Origin: Nocardiopsis metallicus
GTDB lineage: Bacteria > Actinomycetota > Actinomycetes > Streptosporangiales > Streptosporangiaceae
Assembly: GCF_014201115.1 (NCBI RefSeq)
Contig: NZ_JACHDO010000001.1
Location: 1,488,001 to 1,552,000, forward strand
DNA length: 64,000 nucleotides
Direction: 5' to 3'
The stretch's first letter is position 1. Each line of letters begins with the position of its first letter. Shown piece after piece: positions 7,717-15,578 of this stretch. Made by a program: the position numbers and the translations under genes. Below the pieces are notes generated by a model. The model was not told the DNA's origin. It ran no database searches and worked only from the letters and a program-made list of their open reading frames with translations.

Positions 7717-8676
7717 CTAGTTCCCCGTCTTCCGCTGGTGGTTCAGGGCCAGCAGGCTGACCAGGTCGTAGGCCACGTGCGAGGCGGCCGTGGAGGTGAT
7801 CTGTGCGTGGTCGTAGGCCGGGGCGACCTCCACCACGTCGGCGCCGACCAGGTTCAGGTCGGCCAGCCCGCGCAGGATCTCCAGGAGCTCGCGGCTGGTG
7901 ATACCGCCCGCCTCCGGGGTGCCGGTACCGGGGGCGTGCGCCGGGTCCAGGACGTCGATGTCCACGGACACGTACAGCGGACGGTTCCCGATGCGTTGGC
8001 GCAGGGAGTCGGCGATCTCGTCCACGCCCTTGCGCAGGACGTCGGCGGCGGTGACGATGCCGAACCCGAAGCGGCGGTCCTCCTCCAGATCGCGCTTGCC
8101 GTACAGGGGGCCGCGGGTGCCCACGTGCGCGATCGCCTCGGTGTCGAGGATGCCCTCCTCCACGGCCCGGCGGAACGGGGTGCCGTGTGTGTAGGGCTCA
8201 CCGAAGTAGGTGTCCCAGGTGTCCAGGTGGGCGTCGAAGTGCAGCAGGGCGATCGGACCGTGTTTGCGGTACAGCGAACGCAGCAGCGGCAGCGCGATCG
8301 TGTGGTCGCCGCCCAGGGTGACCAGCCGGGTCCCGGACTCGACGAACTTCGAGGCGCCCTGGTCCAGGGTCTCCACGGCGTCGCCGATGGAGAACGGGTT
8401 CACGGCGATGTCGCCGCCGTCGACCACCTGCAGGCGCTCGAACGGGGCCACGTCCAGACCCGGGTGGTAGGGGCGCAGCAGGCGGCTGGCCTCGCGGATC
8501 GCGGAGGGGCCGAAGCGGGCGCCGGGCCGGTAGGACACCCCGGTGTCGAAGGGCACGCCGATGACGGCGACGTCGGCGCGCTCGACCTGGTCGATGCGGG
8601 GCAGCCGGGCGAAGGTCGCCGGGCCCGCGAAGCGCGGGACGAGGCTGGAGTCGGTGGGTCCGATCGGGCTGTTCAT
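7717..8676 (-). CDS. Ureohydrolase: agmatinase or guanidinobutyrase
   Basis: 319 residues of the arginase/agmatinase fold. The dimanganese ligands are all visible: GGDHT (H125), FDAHLDTWD (D148, H150, D152) and SVDIDVLDP (D239, D241). The enzyme releases urea from a guanidino compound. Agmatine would give putrescine, and 4-guanidinobutyrate would give GABA. The loop [14 protein letters not shown] is typical of agmatinase-like rather than arginase proteins. Motifs alone do not decide between agmatine and guanidinobutyrate. It is the middle gene of the operon, preceded by a symporter with a short spacer that contains 9-bp repeats, and coupled to the decarboxylase. Confidence 0.87.
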   Translation of the reverse strand: MNSPIGPTDSSLVPRFAGPATFARLPRIDQVERADVAVIGVPFDTGVSYRPGARFGPSAIREASRLLRPYHPGLDVAPFERLQVVDGGDIAVNPFSIGDAVETLDQGASKFVESGTRLVTLGGDHTIALPLLRSLYRKHGPIALLHFDAHLDTWDTYFGEPYTHGTPFRRAVEEGILDTEAIAHVGTRGPLYGKRDLEEDRRFGFGIVTAADVLRKGVDEIADSLRQRIGNRPLYVSVDIDVLDPAHAPGTGTPEAGGITSRELLEILRGLADLNLVGADVVEVAPAYDHAQITSTAASHVAYDLVSLLALNHQRKTGN

Positions 8677-8692
8677 CTGGTCCGTTTCCTGT

Positions 8693-8736
8693 CGTCGGTG
8701 CTGTCGGTGCTGTCGGTGCTGTCGGTGCTGTCGGTT
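8693..8736. repeat. 9-bp tandem repeat between symporter and ureohydrolase genes
   Basis: CTGTCGGTG occurs in four consecutive units from 8701 to 8736, the last ending in T, with a degenerate unit before them at 8693-8700. It fills most of the short spacer upstream of the ureohydrolase start and touches the symporter stop. Unit number could change by slippage and alter spacing, or extend the symporter tail if the stop is lost. Confidence 0.85.
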
Positions 8737-10268
8737 CAGTTGGTTCGGTCGGCCTCGGTCTGAGCCGGGGCCGCGCTGTCAGCGCTGCCGGTGGTGGCCG
8801 CGGCGGCTTCGTTCTGGGCCTCGTTCTCGGGGACGTCCTGGCCGCGCAGGCGCCGCTGCCAGAGGCCGAGGACGGCCGGGTCGGTGGGCTCGGTCATCAG
8901 GCTGACGACCACGTAGACCACCAGCGCGGTGCCCAACCCCACGTAGACGGGTTCATTGGCGAGCAGGCCGGTGATCGCCATGGTGATGATGACGGCCACG
9001 GACCCAGCCAACATGGAGGCGAGCGCGCCCGCACGGGTGCCGCGCCGCCAGACCAGTCCGCCGAGGATCGCGACGAGCAGACCGCCCACGAGGATGTTGT
9101 AGGCCAGGGTGAGCGCGGCGACCACGTTGTCGACGGCCAGCGCCACGCAGATGCTTGCCACACCCAGGACCAGGGTGAAGATCCGGTTGGCGGCGACCTC
9201 GTCGCCGCCCCTGGTCCCGGTGCCCGGGCCGCGCCCGAAGAGACGGCGCACCTGCGGCCACAGGTCGGTGGAGGTCACCGCGGAGCAGGCGATGAGGGCA
9301 CCGCTGGCGGTGGACATCACGGCCGACAGCGCGGCGGCGATGACCAGACCGGCCAGGCCCACGGGCAGGGTGGCCTCCACCATGAGGGTGAAGGAGTCGT
9401 CGGGGTTGGCCAGGTTGGGGAACATGACGGCTGCGGCGGTACCGATGAGCGCCCCGCACACGCCGTAGATCAGGCAGTACACGCCCGCGCCGAGACCGCC
9501 GACCTTGGCGATCCGGTCGTTGCGGCCGGTGAAGACCCGCTGCCAGATGTCCTGGCCGATGAGCAGCCCCAGCGAGTAGATGACGAAGTAGGTCAGGATC
9601 GTCTCGCCACCGATGTTGGTGGGGCTGAAGTAGGCGGGGTCCAGGGACTCGCGCATCCCCGAGAAGCCGCCCGCCGACCAGATCGCCACGGGGGTGAGGA
9701 TCATGACCAGGCCGACGGTCTTGATCGCGAACTGCGCCATGTCCGTCATGGTCACCGACCACATGCCGCCCATCGTGGAGTACAGCACCACGATGGAGCC
9801 GCCGATGATGATCGCGGCCACGCGCGGCAGCCCGAACAGGCCGCTGAAGATGGTGGAGAAGGCCAGGGTGGAGGGCACGATCAGCATGAAGGTGTAACCC
9901 CACATGACCAGGCCGGAGATCACCCGGGAGTTGCCGCCGTAGCGCAGGTCCAGCATCTCCGAGACGGTGTAGACCCGCAGCCGGGAGATGCGCTTGGCGA
10001 AGAACAGGTGCAGAACGAGGATGCCGACACCGATCGCGACCACCAGCCAGGCTCCGGAGACGCTGTAGGTGTAGCCCAGACCGATACCGCCGACGGTGGA
10101 CGCGCCGCCCAGGACCACGGCCGCCATCGTGCCCGCGTACATCAGGGGGCCGAGCCGGCGCCCCGCCACCAGGTAGTCGGACTTGTTCCGCGTACGGCGC
10201 ATCCCCCACCAGCCCAGGGCGATCATGCCCAGGAGGTAGGCGGCGATCACCGCGAGGTCGATGAGCAT
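8736..10268 (-). CDS. Sodium:solute symporter (SSS family)
   Basis: 510 residues, almost entirely hydrophobic helices (about 13), with the SSS-type start of a helix followed by [22 protein letters not shown], then [16 protein letters not shown] and later [13 protein letters not shown], both typical of PutP/PanF-like sodium-coupled transporters. The C-terminal tail is hydrophilic and Ala/Glu-rich. ATG 10268 is preferred to the longer frame from 10352 because AAGGAG lies 6 bases before it and the first membrane helix follows directly. It is the first gene of the operon, so it probably imports the substrate of the enzymes behind it. The substrate itself is unknown. Confidence 0.9.
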   Translation of the reverse strand: MLIDLAVIAAYLLGMIALGWWGMRRTRNKSDYLVAGRRLGPLMYAGTMAAVVLGGASTVGGIGLGYTYSVSGAWLVVAIGVGILVLHLFFAKRISRLRVYTVSEMLDLRYGGNSRVISGLVMWGYTFMLIVPSTLAFSTIFSGLFGLPRVAAIIIGGSIVVLYSTMGGMWSVTMTDMAQFAIKTVGLVMILTPVAIWSAGGFSGMRESLDPAYFSPTNIGGETILTYFVIYSLGLLIGQDIWQRVFTGRNDRIAKVGGLGAGVYCLIYGVCGALIGTAAAVMFPNLANPDDSFTLMVEATLPVGLAGLVIAAALSAVMSTASGALIACSAVTSTDLWPQVRRLFGRGPGTGTRGGDEVAANRIFTLVLGVASICVALAVDNVVAALTLAYNILVGGLLVAILGGLVWRRGTRAGALASMLAGSVAVIITMAITGLLANEPVYVGLGTALVVYVVVSLMTEPTDPAVLGLWQRRLRGQDVPENEAQNEAAAATTGSADSAAPAQTEADRTN

Positions 10269-10535
10269 GGTGCTCCTTACGAGGGGAACGCGCTCGGGGG
10301 AGGGCGTGCGGACTGGGTGGTGGCCGACCGCGGCGACGTTGACGCAGGTCACAGTGCTTCGGTCAGCGTAAGCAGCCGATAAGCTCCGTTCCAGTGGCCG
10401 AACCGCACGAGTCGGCGCCGTTTTTTGGCCGAATCATCCACGAGGTGCGCCTGGCGTACCCGTGTACGCAATGTCCAGGACACGTAGTGGCAAGCGCGGG
10501 TTCAGCGGCGAAGCGATGGCGAGGCGGGGGAGAAC

Positions 10536-12086
10536 ATGGTCGACGGCACCGGCGGGGCGGACAGCCACGACGTACCCCTGAGCGTGGTCACCGGGCGCCG
10601 CGACCTCGCCCTGACCACCGTGGTCGCGGCGGGCGACCCGGCGATCACCTGGGCGGTGGCCAGCGAGATGGTCGAACCCGCCGCCTATCTGCGCGGCGGT
10701 GAACTCCTGCTCACCGCGGGCGTCAACCTGCCCGCCACCGCCGCCGGTGTGCGCGCGTACGTGGACTCCCTGGTGCGCACCGGGGTCGGCGCCATCGGCT
10801 TCGGGGTGGCGCCGGTGTACGACAGCATCCCCGAACGGCTCATCGAACAGTGCCACAGCCAGGGTCTGCCGCTGTTGGAGGTCCCCCAGACCACCCCCTT
10901 CGCCGCGGTCAGCCGCGCGGTCGGCGAGGAACTCGAGGAACGCCACCTGCGCGACGTGCGCCGCCTGGGCGAGGCCCACCAGGCACTGGCCCGCGCCGTC
11001 ACCGCCACCGCACCCGTGCAACGGGTCCTGTCGGTGCTGGCCGACTCCCTCGGCGCCTGGGCCGTCCTGGAACCCTCCGACCCCGGTACCCCCGCCCACC
11101 GCACCACCGGAGCGCCCCGCTCCACCGACCCCGAACTGCGCCCCCTGATCGCCAAGCTCACCGACCCCGCCGGGCCGCGCGGCGCCAAGGCCCCCAGCGG
11201 TAGCGACGAGGTCTTCCTGCACACCGTCGGCGTTCCGCCCCAGGAACGCGGCGTGGTCCTGGTGGGCCGCCCCGAACCGCTCGGCATCACCGACCGCGCG
11301 GTCCTGCGCACCGCCACCGCCCTACTCGACCTGCTCTCCCGCACGGTCGAGGACGCCCCGCCGGTCCCGGGGCGGCTGCTCACCGGACTCCTCCTGGACG
11401 GCGGCCTGGACGAGGCGACCGCTCCCCTGCTCGCCGAACTCGCCGACACCCGCGGCCGGACCGGCGCGGCCGGCGCCTACCGCGTCCTGCGGGCCAGGCC
11501 GCTGACCCGGGACCGCCACACCGCCCCGGGCGACCTCCCCCTGGGCACCCACCTGGTCGACCGGGCCGCGACCGACACGGAGACGGATGCGGGGGAGGGC
11601 GTACGCGCCGTTCTCGCGGACCGGGGCGAACAGGTCCATCGCGAGCACCTGGACCTGCTCCGGGCCCACGGGTGGATCGCCGCGCTCAGCGAGCCCGTGC
11701 CCGCGCCGGAGCTGCCCGAGGCCGATCGCCGAGCGGCCGCCCTGCTGGTCCGCGCCCGCGCCTCGGGCGAACCTCTGCTGTGGAGCGAGGGCACCGACCC
11801 CTTCGCGGTCCTGCTGGACCCCGCCGGCACCAGCGGCCTCAGGCGCGAACTGCTGGGTCCGCTGGCCCGCGACACCGGGGCGGCCCGCACCCTGCGCGAG
11901 ACGCTGCGCGTCTGGCTGGCCCGCCACGGGAACTGGGACCGTGCCGCCGCGGACCTGGGCGTGCACCGCAACAGTGTCCGCTACCGGATCGGCCGGATCG
12001 AACGGGACCTGGGGGTGGATCTGGCCGACGCCGAACAGCGCATGCGCCTGTGGTTCGCTCTCACCCGCGGCCCTGACCCGCACTGA
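10536..12086 (+). CDS. PucR-family transcriptional regulator
   Basis: 516 residues. The N-terminal part (about 15-140) is a PucR-type sensory domain with EPAAYLRGGELLLTAGVNLP and RLIEQCHSQGLPLLEVP. The middle is variable, and the C-terminus carries the PucR helix-turn-helix (AAADLGVHRNSVRYRIGRIE, about 472-491). Members regulate catabolism of purines, amino acids or amines, usually from beside their targets. It is divergent from the symporter-ureohydrolase-decarboxylase operon across 267 bp and is the likely regulator of it. A GGGGGA ribosome site precedes ATG 10536. Confidence 0.88.
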   Translation: MVDGTGGADSHDVPLSVVTGRRDLALTTVVAAGDPAITWAVASEMVEPAAYLRGGELLLTAGVNLPATAAGVRAYVDSLVRTGVGAIGFGVAPVYDSIPERLIEQCHSQGLPLLEVPQTTPFAAVSRAVGEELEERHLRDVRRLGEAHQALARAVTATAPVQRVLSVLADSLGAWAVLEPSDPGTPAHRTTGAPRSTDPELRPLIAKLTDPAGPRGAKAPSGSDEVFLHTVGVPPQERGVVLVGRPEPLGITDRAVLRTATALLDLLSRTVEDAPPVPGRLLTGLLLDGGLDEATAPLLAELADTRGRTGAAGAYRVLRARPLTRDRHTAPGDLPLGTHLVDRAATDTETDAGEGVRAVLADRGEQVHREHLDLLRAHGWIAALSEPVPAPELPEADRRAAALLVRARASGEPLLWSEGTDPFAVLLDPAGTSGLRRELLGPLARDTGAARTLRETLRVWLARHGNWDRAAADLGVHRNSVRYRIGRIERDLGVDLADAEQRMRLWFALTRGPDPH

Positions 12087-12106
12087 AGCAGGACCCCGCT
12101 GACCGT

Positions 12107-12137
12107 TTCGCCCCTGAGGGTTCGCCCCTGAGGGGCG
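12107..12137 (+). terminator. Terminator with duplicated 14-bp unit after the PucR gene
   Basis: TTCGCCCCTGAGGG occurs twice in tandem (12107-12120 and 12121-12134). The second copy runs on to form CGCCCC-TGA-GGGGCG (12123-12137), a tight hairpin. It lies just after the stop at 12086. Confidence 0.6.
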
Positions 12138-12382
12138 CCGATACCAGAGCCATCCCGCTCCGCGGTGCCGGTGGCTGCTACCGGCCACATCCATGTTCGC
12201 CCCGGGCACCCGTCGAATTCTGGGAACGCTGCACCACCAGGGACGCCGATCCCCACAGGAAACGGAAGGGCTCGCCGGAAAGACCTTCCGAAAAGAACGC
12301 TTCTCCCGGTTCTGTTGGCGCTGCCGAAGCCGAGGCAGGAAACTTGGGGACTCCGTGACGCGCATGTGATCTTGGGGGACCG
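12138..12382. other. Gap upstream of the mini-iscB element
   Basis: No gene is seen. In the ancestral arrangement this stretch should be the promoter region of the GAF regulator. It ends in TTGGGGGACCG, which could have served as ribosome site for the ATG now displaced to 12830. Confidence 0.45.
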
Positions 12383-12545
12383 GTAAAGGGATCCCGGCCC
12401 TGAGGGACCGGGCCTTCAACCCCTGTGGTGGAGGGCCGCCTTTGCCAGACCAGCCATCACCACGAGGAGGTGACCTCGATGGCTACGTTCCGCACAGCAC
12501 TACAGACCCACCAAGCTGTGCTTCCTCAGCCCACCCGTCGCCCGC
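12383..12545 (+). ncRNA. Candidate orphan omega-RNA 5' region in the mini-element
   Basis: This part aligns with the first 160 or so bases of the full element. The outer stem becomes GTAAAG (12383-12388) with CTTTGC (12440-12445), preserved by a U-G wobble. The inner stem becomes CCCGGCCC/GGGACCGGG (12393-12412), longer and differently sequenced. The ribosome-site hairpin becomes TCACC/GGTGA (12457-12473). Structure kept while sequence drifts suggests an RNA function. The 3' part seen in the full element is not recognisable, so activity is uncertain. Its guide would be the flank ending at 12382. Confidence 0.42.
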
Positions 12546-12639
12546 CACCGCCCTCCCGTCTCCCACCACCCTCAACAGACACGCTTCGCGTGCGGCGCTT
12601 GCCTCTTACGGACGCTCGCGGCGCGGTTCTTGTGCCGGT

Positions 12640-12800
12640 CCTGCGGCCGGGTCGCGGTTCGCGCCACCAAGCGCTTCGACATCACCACCGCCCAGGGCAC
12701 CGTTCAGGGCATTGACCACCGGCATGTCCGGTTGCTTCAGCGGGCCGATGGCTATTCCTACACCGTCAGGAAGGAGAAGGGCGTTTCCCCTCGGTCCTGA
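12640..12800 (+). pseudogene. iscB C-terminal remnant
   Basis: In frame with the stop at 12798-12800 the sequence reads CGRVAVRATKRFDI, then TVQGIDHRHVRLLQRADGY and KEKGVSPRS. This matches the last 50 residues of the IscB at 4045-5604 closely. Many of the nucleotide differences are at third codon positions. It therefore derives from a separate, once-functional iscB copy rather than from a recent duplication of the neighbour. No nuclease residue is left. Confidence 0.8.
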
Positions 12801-12829
12801 GGGACCGGGTTTCCACGCCCGACAAAGCG

Positions 12830-14137
12830 ATGACGTTTCCGCCGTTGGACACGGCTCTCCCCTCCGGGACGGACGCACGTGAACACGCCGTCCTGCTCCG
12901 CCGTGCTCACGACGCACAGCTCAGCGGGCGCCCCGCGCCCGCACCGCTGCGCCCGGTGATCGAGGACTCCTGGGGGAGGATGCGCGGCTTCGGCATCGAC
13001 CCGGACAGCGCTCCGCCGCCCAAGGTGGCCCGGTTGGACGAGCTCCAGCGCTACCGGGACGCCTCACCGATCGCCGAGGTCCTGCCGCTGATCCGCCGCT
13101 CCCTGGTCTCGGTGGCCGACGAGGCCGAGCACATCATGCTGGTGACGGACGCCGCCGGGCAGGTTCTGTGGCGGGAAGGCTCCCATCGGATGCGTACGGT
13201 CGGCGACCGGGTAGGCCTGGTCGAGGGCGCCTACTGGAACGAGGGCAGTACCGGTACCAACGCCATCGGGACCGCGCTCGTGGTGGGACGGCCGGTCCAG
13301 GTCTACTCGGCCGAGCACTACGTGCGGAACCTGCACACCCTCACCTGTGCCTGCGCCCCCGTGCACGACCCCCGGGACGGGCGGCTGCTCGGCGCCATCG
13401 ACGTCACCGGCCCGGTCTCCACCATCCACCCGGCGACCCTGGCCCTGGTCAGCGCGGTCGCCCAGCTGGCCGAGGCACACCTGCAGGGCATCCACCACAC
13501 CCATCTGGAGCGGCTGCGCTCGGTGGCCGCGCCGCTGCTCGCCGGGCTCACCCGGCCCGCCCTGGTCGTGGACGACAACGGCTGGACCGCGGCCGCCGTC
13601 CACATGGAAGCGGTCCGGCGTGTCCTGCTGCCCAAGCAGTGCGAGAGCGGGACCACCTGGATTCCGGCGCTGGGGGAGTGTGCCCTGGAACCGCTGCCCG
13701 GCGGCTGGTTGGTCCGGCCCCGACCCGAGGAACAGGCCGCGCCCTCCACCGTGACCCTGGACCTGGCCCGCCCCGGTGCGGCCTCGGTGACGGTTGCCGG
13801 GGACAGCGGGGAGTGGGTCCAGCACCTGTCCCCGCGCCACACCGAACTCCTCCTGCTGCTGGCGGTACACCGGGGCGGGCGTTCGGCGGTACAGCTGTCC
13901 CGCGACGTGTTCGGCTCCGACAAGCACGTGGTGACCGTGCGGGCGGAGTTGTCCCGGGTCCGGCGCAACCTGGGCGGGGTGATCGAGAGCCGCCCCTACC
14001 GGTTCTCCGACGAAGTGCGGGTGCGGGTCCTGGCCCCCGAGTCACCGCTGAACCTGCTGCCCGGTTCACTGGCGCCAGGAGTGCGGGCTCTGCGGGACCG
14101 TACGCGCGCAGAGGACCTGTTCGATTTCACTGGGTGA
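12830..14137 (+). CDS. GAF-domain transcriptional regulator
   Basis: 435 residues. An N-terminal segment with VIEDSWGRMRGFGIDPDS precedes a GAF sensor domain (about 90-215) containing EGAYWNEGSTGTNAIGTAL, the signature of AcoR-type activators. A middle linker leads to a C-terminal winged or helix-turn-helix region (LSPRHTELLLLLAVH to LSRVRRNLGG, about 325-385) in place of an AAA+ domain. Such regulators often sit beside aldehyde or alcohol dehydrogenase genes. ATG 12830 directly abuts the mini-iscB element and has no ribosome site of its own. Expression must rely on element sequence, a downstream start, or leaderless transcription. Confidence 0.83.
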   Translation: MTFPPLDTALPSGTDAREHAVLLRRAHDAQLSGRPAPAPLRPVIEDSWGRMRGFGIDPDSAPPPKVARLDELQRYRDASPIAEVLPLIRRSLVSVADEAEHIMLVTDAAGQVLWREGSHRMRTVGDRVGLVEGAYWNEGSTGTNAIGTALVVGRPVQVYSAEHYVRNLHTLTCACAPVHDPRDGRLLGAIDVTGPVSTIHPATLALVSAVAQLAEAHLQGIHHTHLERLRSVAAPLLAGLTRPALVVDDNGWTAAAVHMEAVRRVLLPKQCESGTTWIPALGECALEPLPGGWLVRPRPEEQAAPSTVTLDLARPGAASVTVAGDSGEWVQHLSPRHTELLLLLAVHRGGRSAVQLSRDVFGSDKHVVTVRAELSRVRRNLGGVIESRPYRFSDEVRVRVLAPESPLNLLPGSLAPGVRALRDRTRAEDLFDFTG

Positions 14138-14377
14138 TGACATCGCAACCTGTTGCAACCGTTGCCGCTCTGGCCTGGATGGGATCAACTGGTGCTGCGC
14201 GGCCCGCCTACCGGTGGGCGGCCTCCGGGCAAGAGAGGGCACGGCGGCTGCTCACCGGTGCGGGACGCGTCCGCGACCTTCGCGCCTTGAGGGGGGTGAC
14301 GGGGGATGAGAGCGGACGCGTCCGCGGGCTGGTGCCCCGTGAGGATCGGGGGAACCTCCGGGGCCATCGCGCGCACG
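14138..14377. promoter_or_regulatory. Gap with overlapping GCAAC palindromes
   Basis: GCAACCTGTTGC (14145-14156) is a perfect palindrome, and a second imperfect one, GCAACCGTTGC, overlaps it (14155-14165), 8 bases after the regulator stop. This looks like an operator, perhaps for the GAF regulator acting on a gene that used to lie here. No gene is seen between 14138 and 14377, so its present target is unclear. Confidence 0.4.
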
Positions 14378-14419
14378 ACGGTACGGCCCGAAGACACTGA
14401 CGCCTTCGGGCCGTACCGT
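14378..14419. terminator. Strong bidirectional hairpin terminator
   Basis: Perfect 16-bp arms (14378-14393 and 14404-14419) around a 10-base loop, placed between the convergent GAF regulator and lipoprotein genes. Confidence 0.85.
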
Positions 14420-14459
14420 TGCCCGCTCGGCCGGTCGGCCCGCACCCGTGGCCGGTTGG

Positions 14460-15113
14460 TCAGTCCGTGTCGGCGGCAGACTCCGGGGGTTCGTCGTCCT
14501 GGCCCCCGGGTGACTCCGGCTCGGCGGGCCCGGCGTTGACCGGGGAGCACTGGAAGCAGTTCATGGTGAAGACCTCCTCCTCCCCGACCAGCCCGGTGAA
14601 GGCGCCGCGCAGGCTGTCGTCGCCCACCTCGCGTCCGGCCAGGGCCTCGCGCAGCAGCTGACCCTCGAAGCGCAGTTCCTCACCGTCGCGGCTGTGTCCG
14701 GTGCAGAGCACGGCCAGTCGGCCGCCGCGCTCCTCCTGTGTGTCCTCGCCGGGGCCGTCCTCGCGGTGACCGTCCGCGTCGGTATCGTCCGCGACCGGAT
14801 CCTGCCCGGCTTCGGTCCCGCCCGCGGTCACCGACTCCTCCCCGCCTTCGGCCAGCTCCTCCGAGGACGCGTCGCCGGAAACCGCGGTACAGGTGAGCGG
14901 GGCCGCCACTGGGTGCCCCTTGCGGGCGAAGGCGCGTTCGGCGCCGGGGCGCAGGATCGTCACCGACAGCGCGTCGGCGGCGAGCTCCAGCTCCAGCAAT
15001 GCGGCGTCGACCTCCTCCTCGGGCGCCCCGTCGGCCGTGCACGAGGTGAGCGAGACGCACAGCAGCAGTGCCAGTGAGGCGGTGGCGGTGACGGTGGTCG
15101 AGCGGACTCCCAT
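14460..15113 (-). CDS. Putative lipoprotein of unknown function
   Basis: 217 residues. An N-terminal signal with hydrophobic core ASLALLLCVSL and lipobox LTSC predicts a lipid anchor at the Cys near residue 25. The mature part is acidic and has two Cys in the tail (MNCFQC). A low-complexity Asp/Glu/Gly stretch lies in the middle. I recognise no family. ATG 15113 is chosen over a longer frame because GAGGGGG precedes it and the signal peptide then starts correctly. It is probably monocistronic. Confidence 0.75.
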   Translation of the reverse strand: MGVRSTTVTATASLALLLCVSLTSCTADGAPEEEVDAALLELELAADALSVTILRPGAERAFARKGHPVAAPLTCTAVSGDASSEELAEGGEESVTAGGTEAGQDPVADDTDADGHREDGPGEDTQEERGGRLAVLCTGHSRDGEELRFEGQLLREALAGREVGDDSLRGAFTGLVGEEEVFTMNCFQCSPVNAGPAEPESPGGQDDEPPESAADTD

Positions 15114-15373
15114 GACTTCCCCCTCGGGATGGTGGTGTCGCCGTGCACGGCGAACGCGGGTCCACTGCCCCAACGTCCTGGATGACCTCTAAGTAACCAA
15201 TGTCCGACTCGGGGTTAAAGAGTGAAAAGTGAGTCATGTTCTGGTCATCCATGTGTGAGTCGGAACACCTGGCTGGGTACCGTGCCCGGTGGGGCCTCGG
15301 GGTGCCCAGGGTGTTCGGCGGAGCGGGGACGGGAGGGTAAGCCCTGCTGAAGCGCGCGAACACAGCCACTGGG

Positions 15374-15537
15374 CTACACTCGGGGCATTTCCCGAACCGT
15401 GCTCTGGCATGGTTCACACAGACCGAACGCAGCACCGGACTCCTCACACGGCCCAGCCGAACCAGGAGAGTCCGGTGAACCAGGGGACCGCTCGAAGCGT
15501 CGAACCAGGCATCAACGATGATCCTGGATCATCCCGC
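15374..15537 (+). promoter_or_regulatory. Structured leader upstream of the aminotransferase-ligase operon
   Basis: The gap 15114-15578 holds no gene but has clear structure. A candidate -10 TACACT lies near 15375. GGTTCAC (15411-15417) is complementary to GTGAACC (15475-15481). CACCGGACTC (15433-15442) pairs perfectly with GAGTCCGGTG (15468-15477), and the two pairings share three bases at 15475-15477. Further hairpins GATGATC/GATCATC and GACGG/CCGTC follow near 15516-15560. I do not recognise a known riboswitch class, so an attenuator or simply a stable 5' leader are both possible. Confidence 0.45.
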
Positions 15538-15578
15538 GCCGACGGCCCCACAGACCGTCCTTCCTTCGGAGGTGGATC

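Larger units (their letters stand above)
12383..12829 (+). mobile_element. Mini-element derived from an iscB transposon
   Basis: A 447-bp relative of the element at 4016-5701 in the opposite orientation. The left end GTAAAGGGATCCCGGCCC and the right end TTTCCACGCCCGACAAAGCG correspond to those of the full element. It keeps the structured 5' region, the ribosome site and the ATG at 12479 followed by a MATFRT...QTHQAVLPQ start. It then jumps to the last 50 or so codons of iscB. About 380 codons, including both nuclease domains, are gone. It is flanked on the right by ATGACG; the full element is followed by ATGATG. It is non-autonomous and resembles a MITE. Confidence 0.82.

Noticed and set aside
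12442..12882. 147-codon open frame across the mini-iscB element into the GAF gene
   Set aside because: It is in a different frame from both the iscB remnant and the regulator, and its translation is Pro/Ser-rich without similarity.
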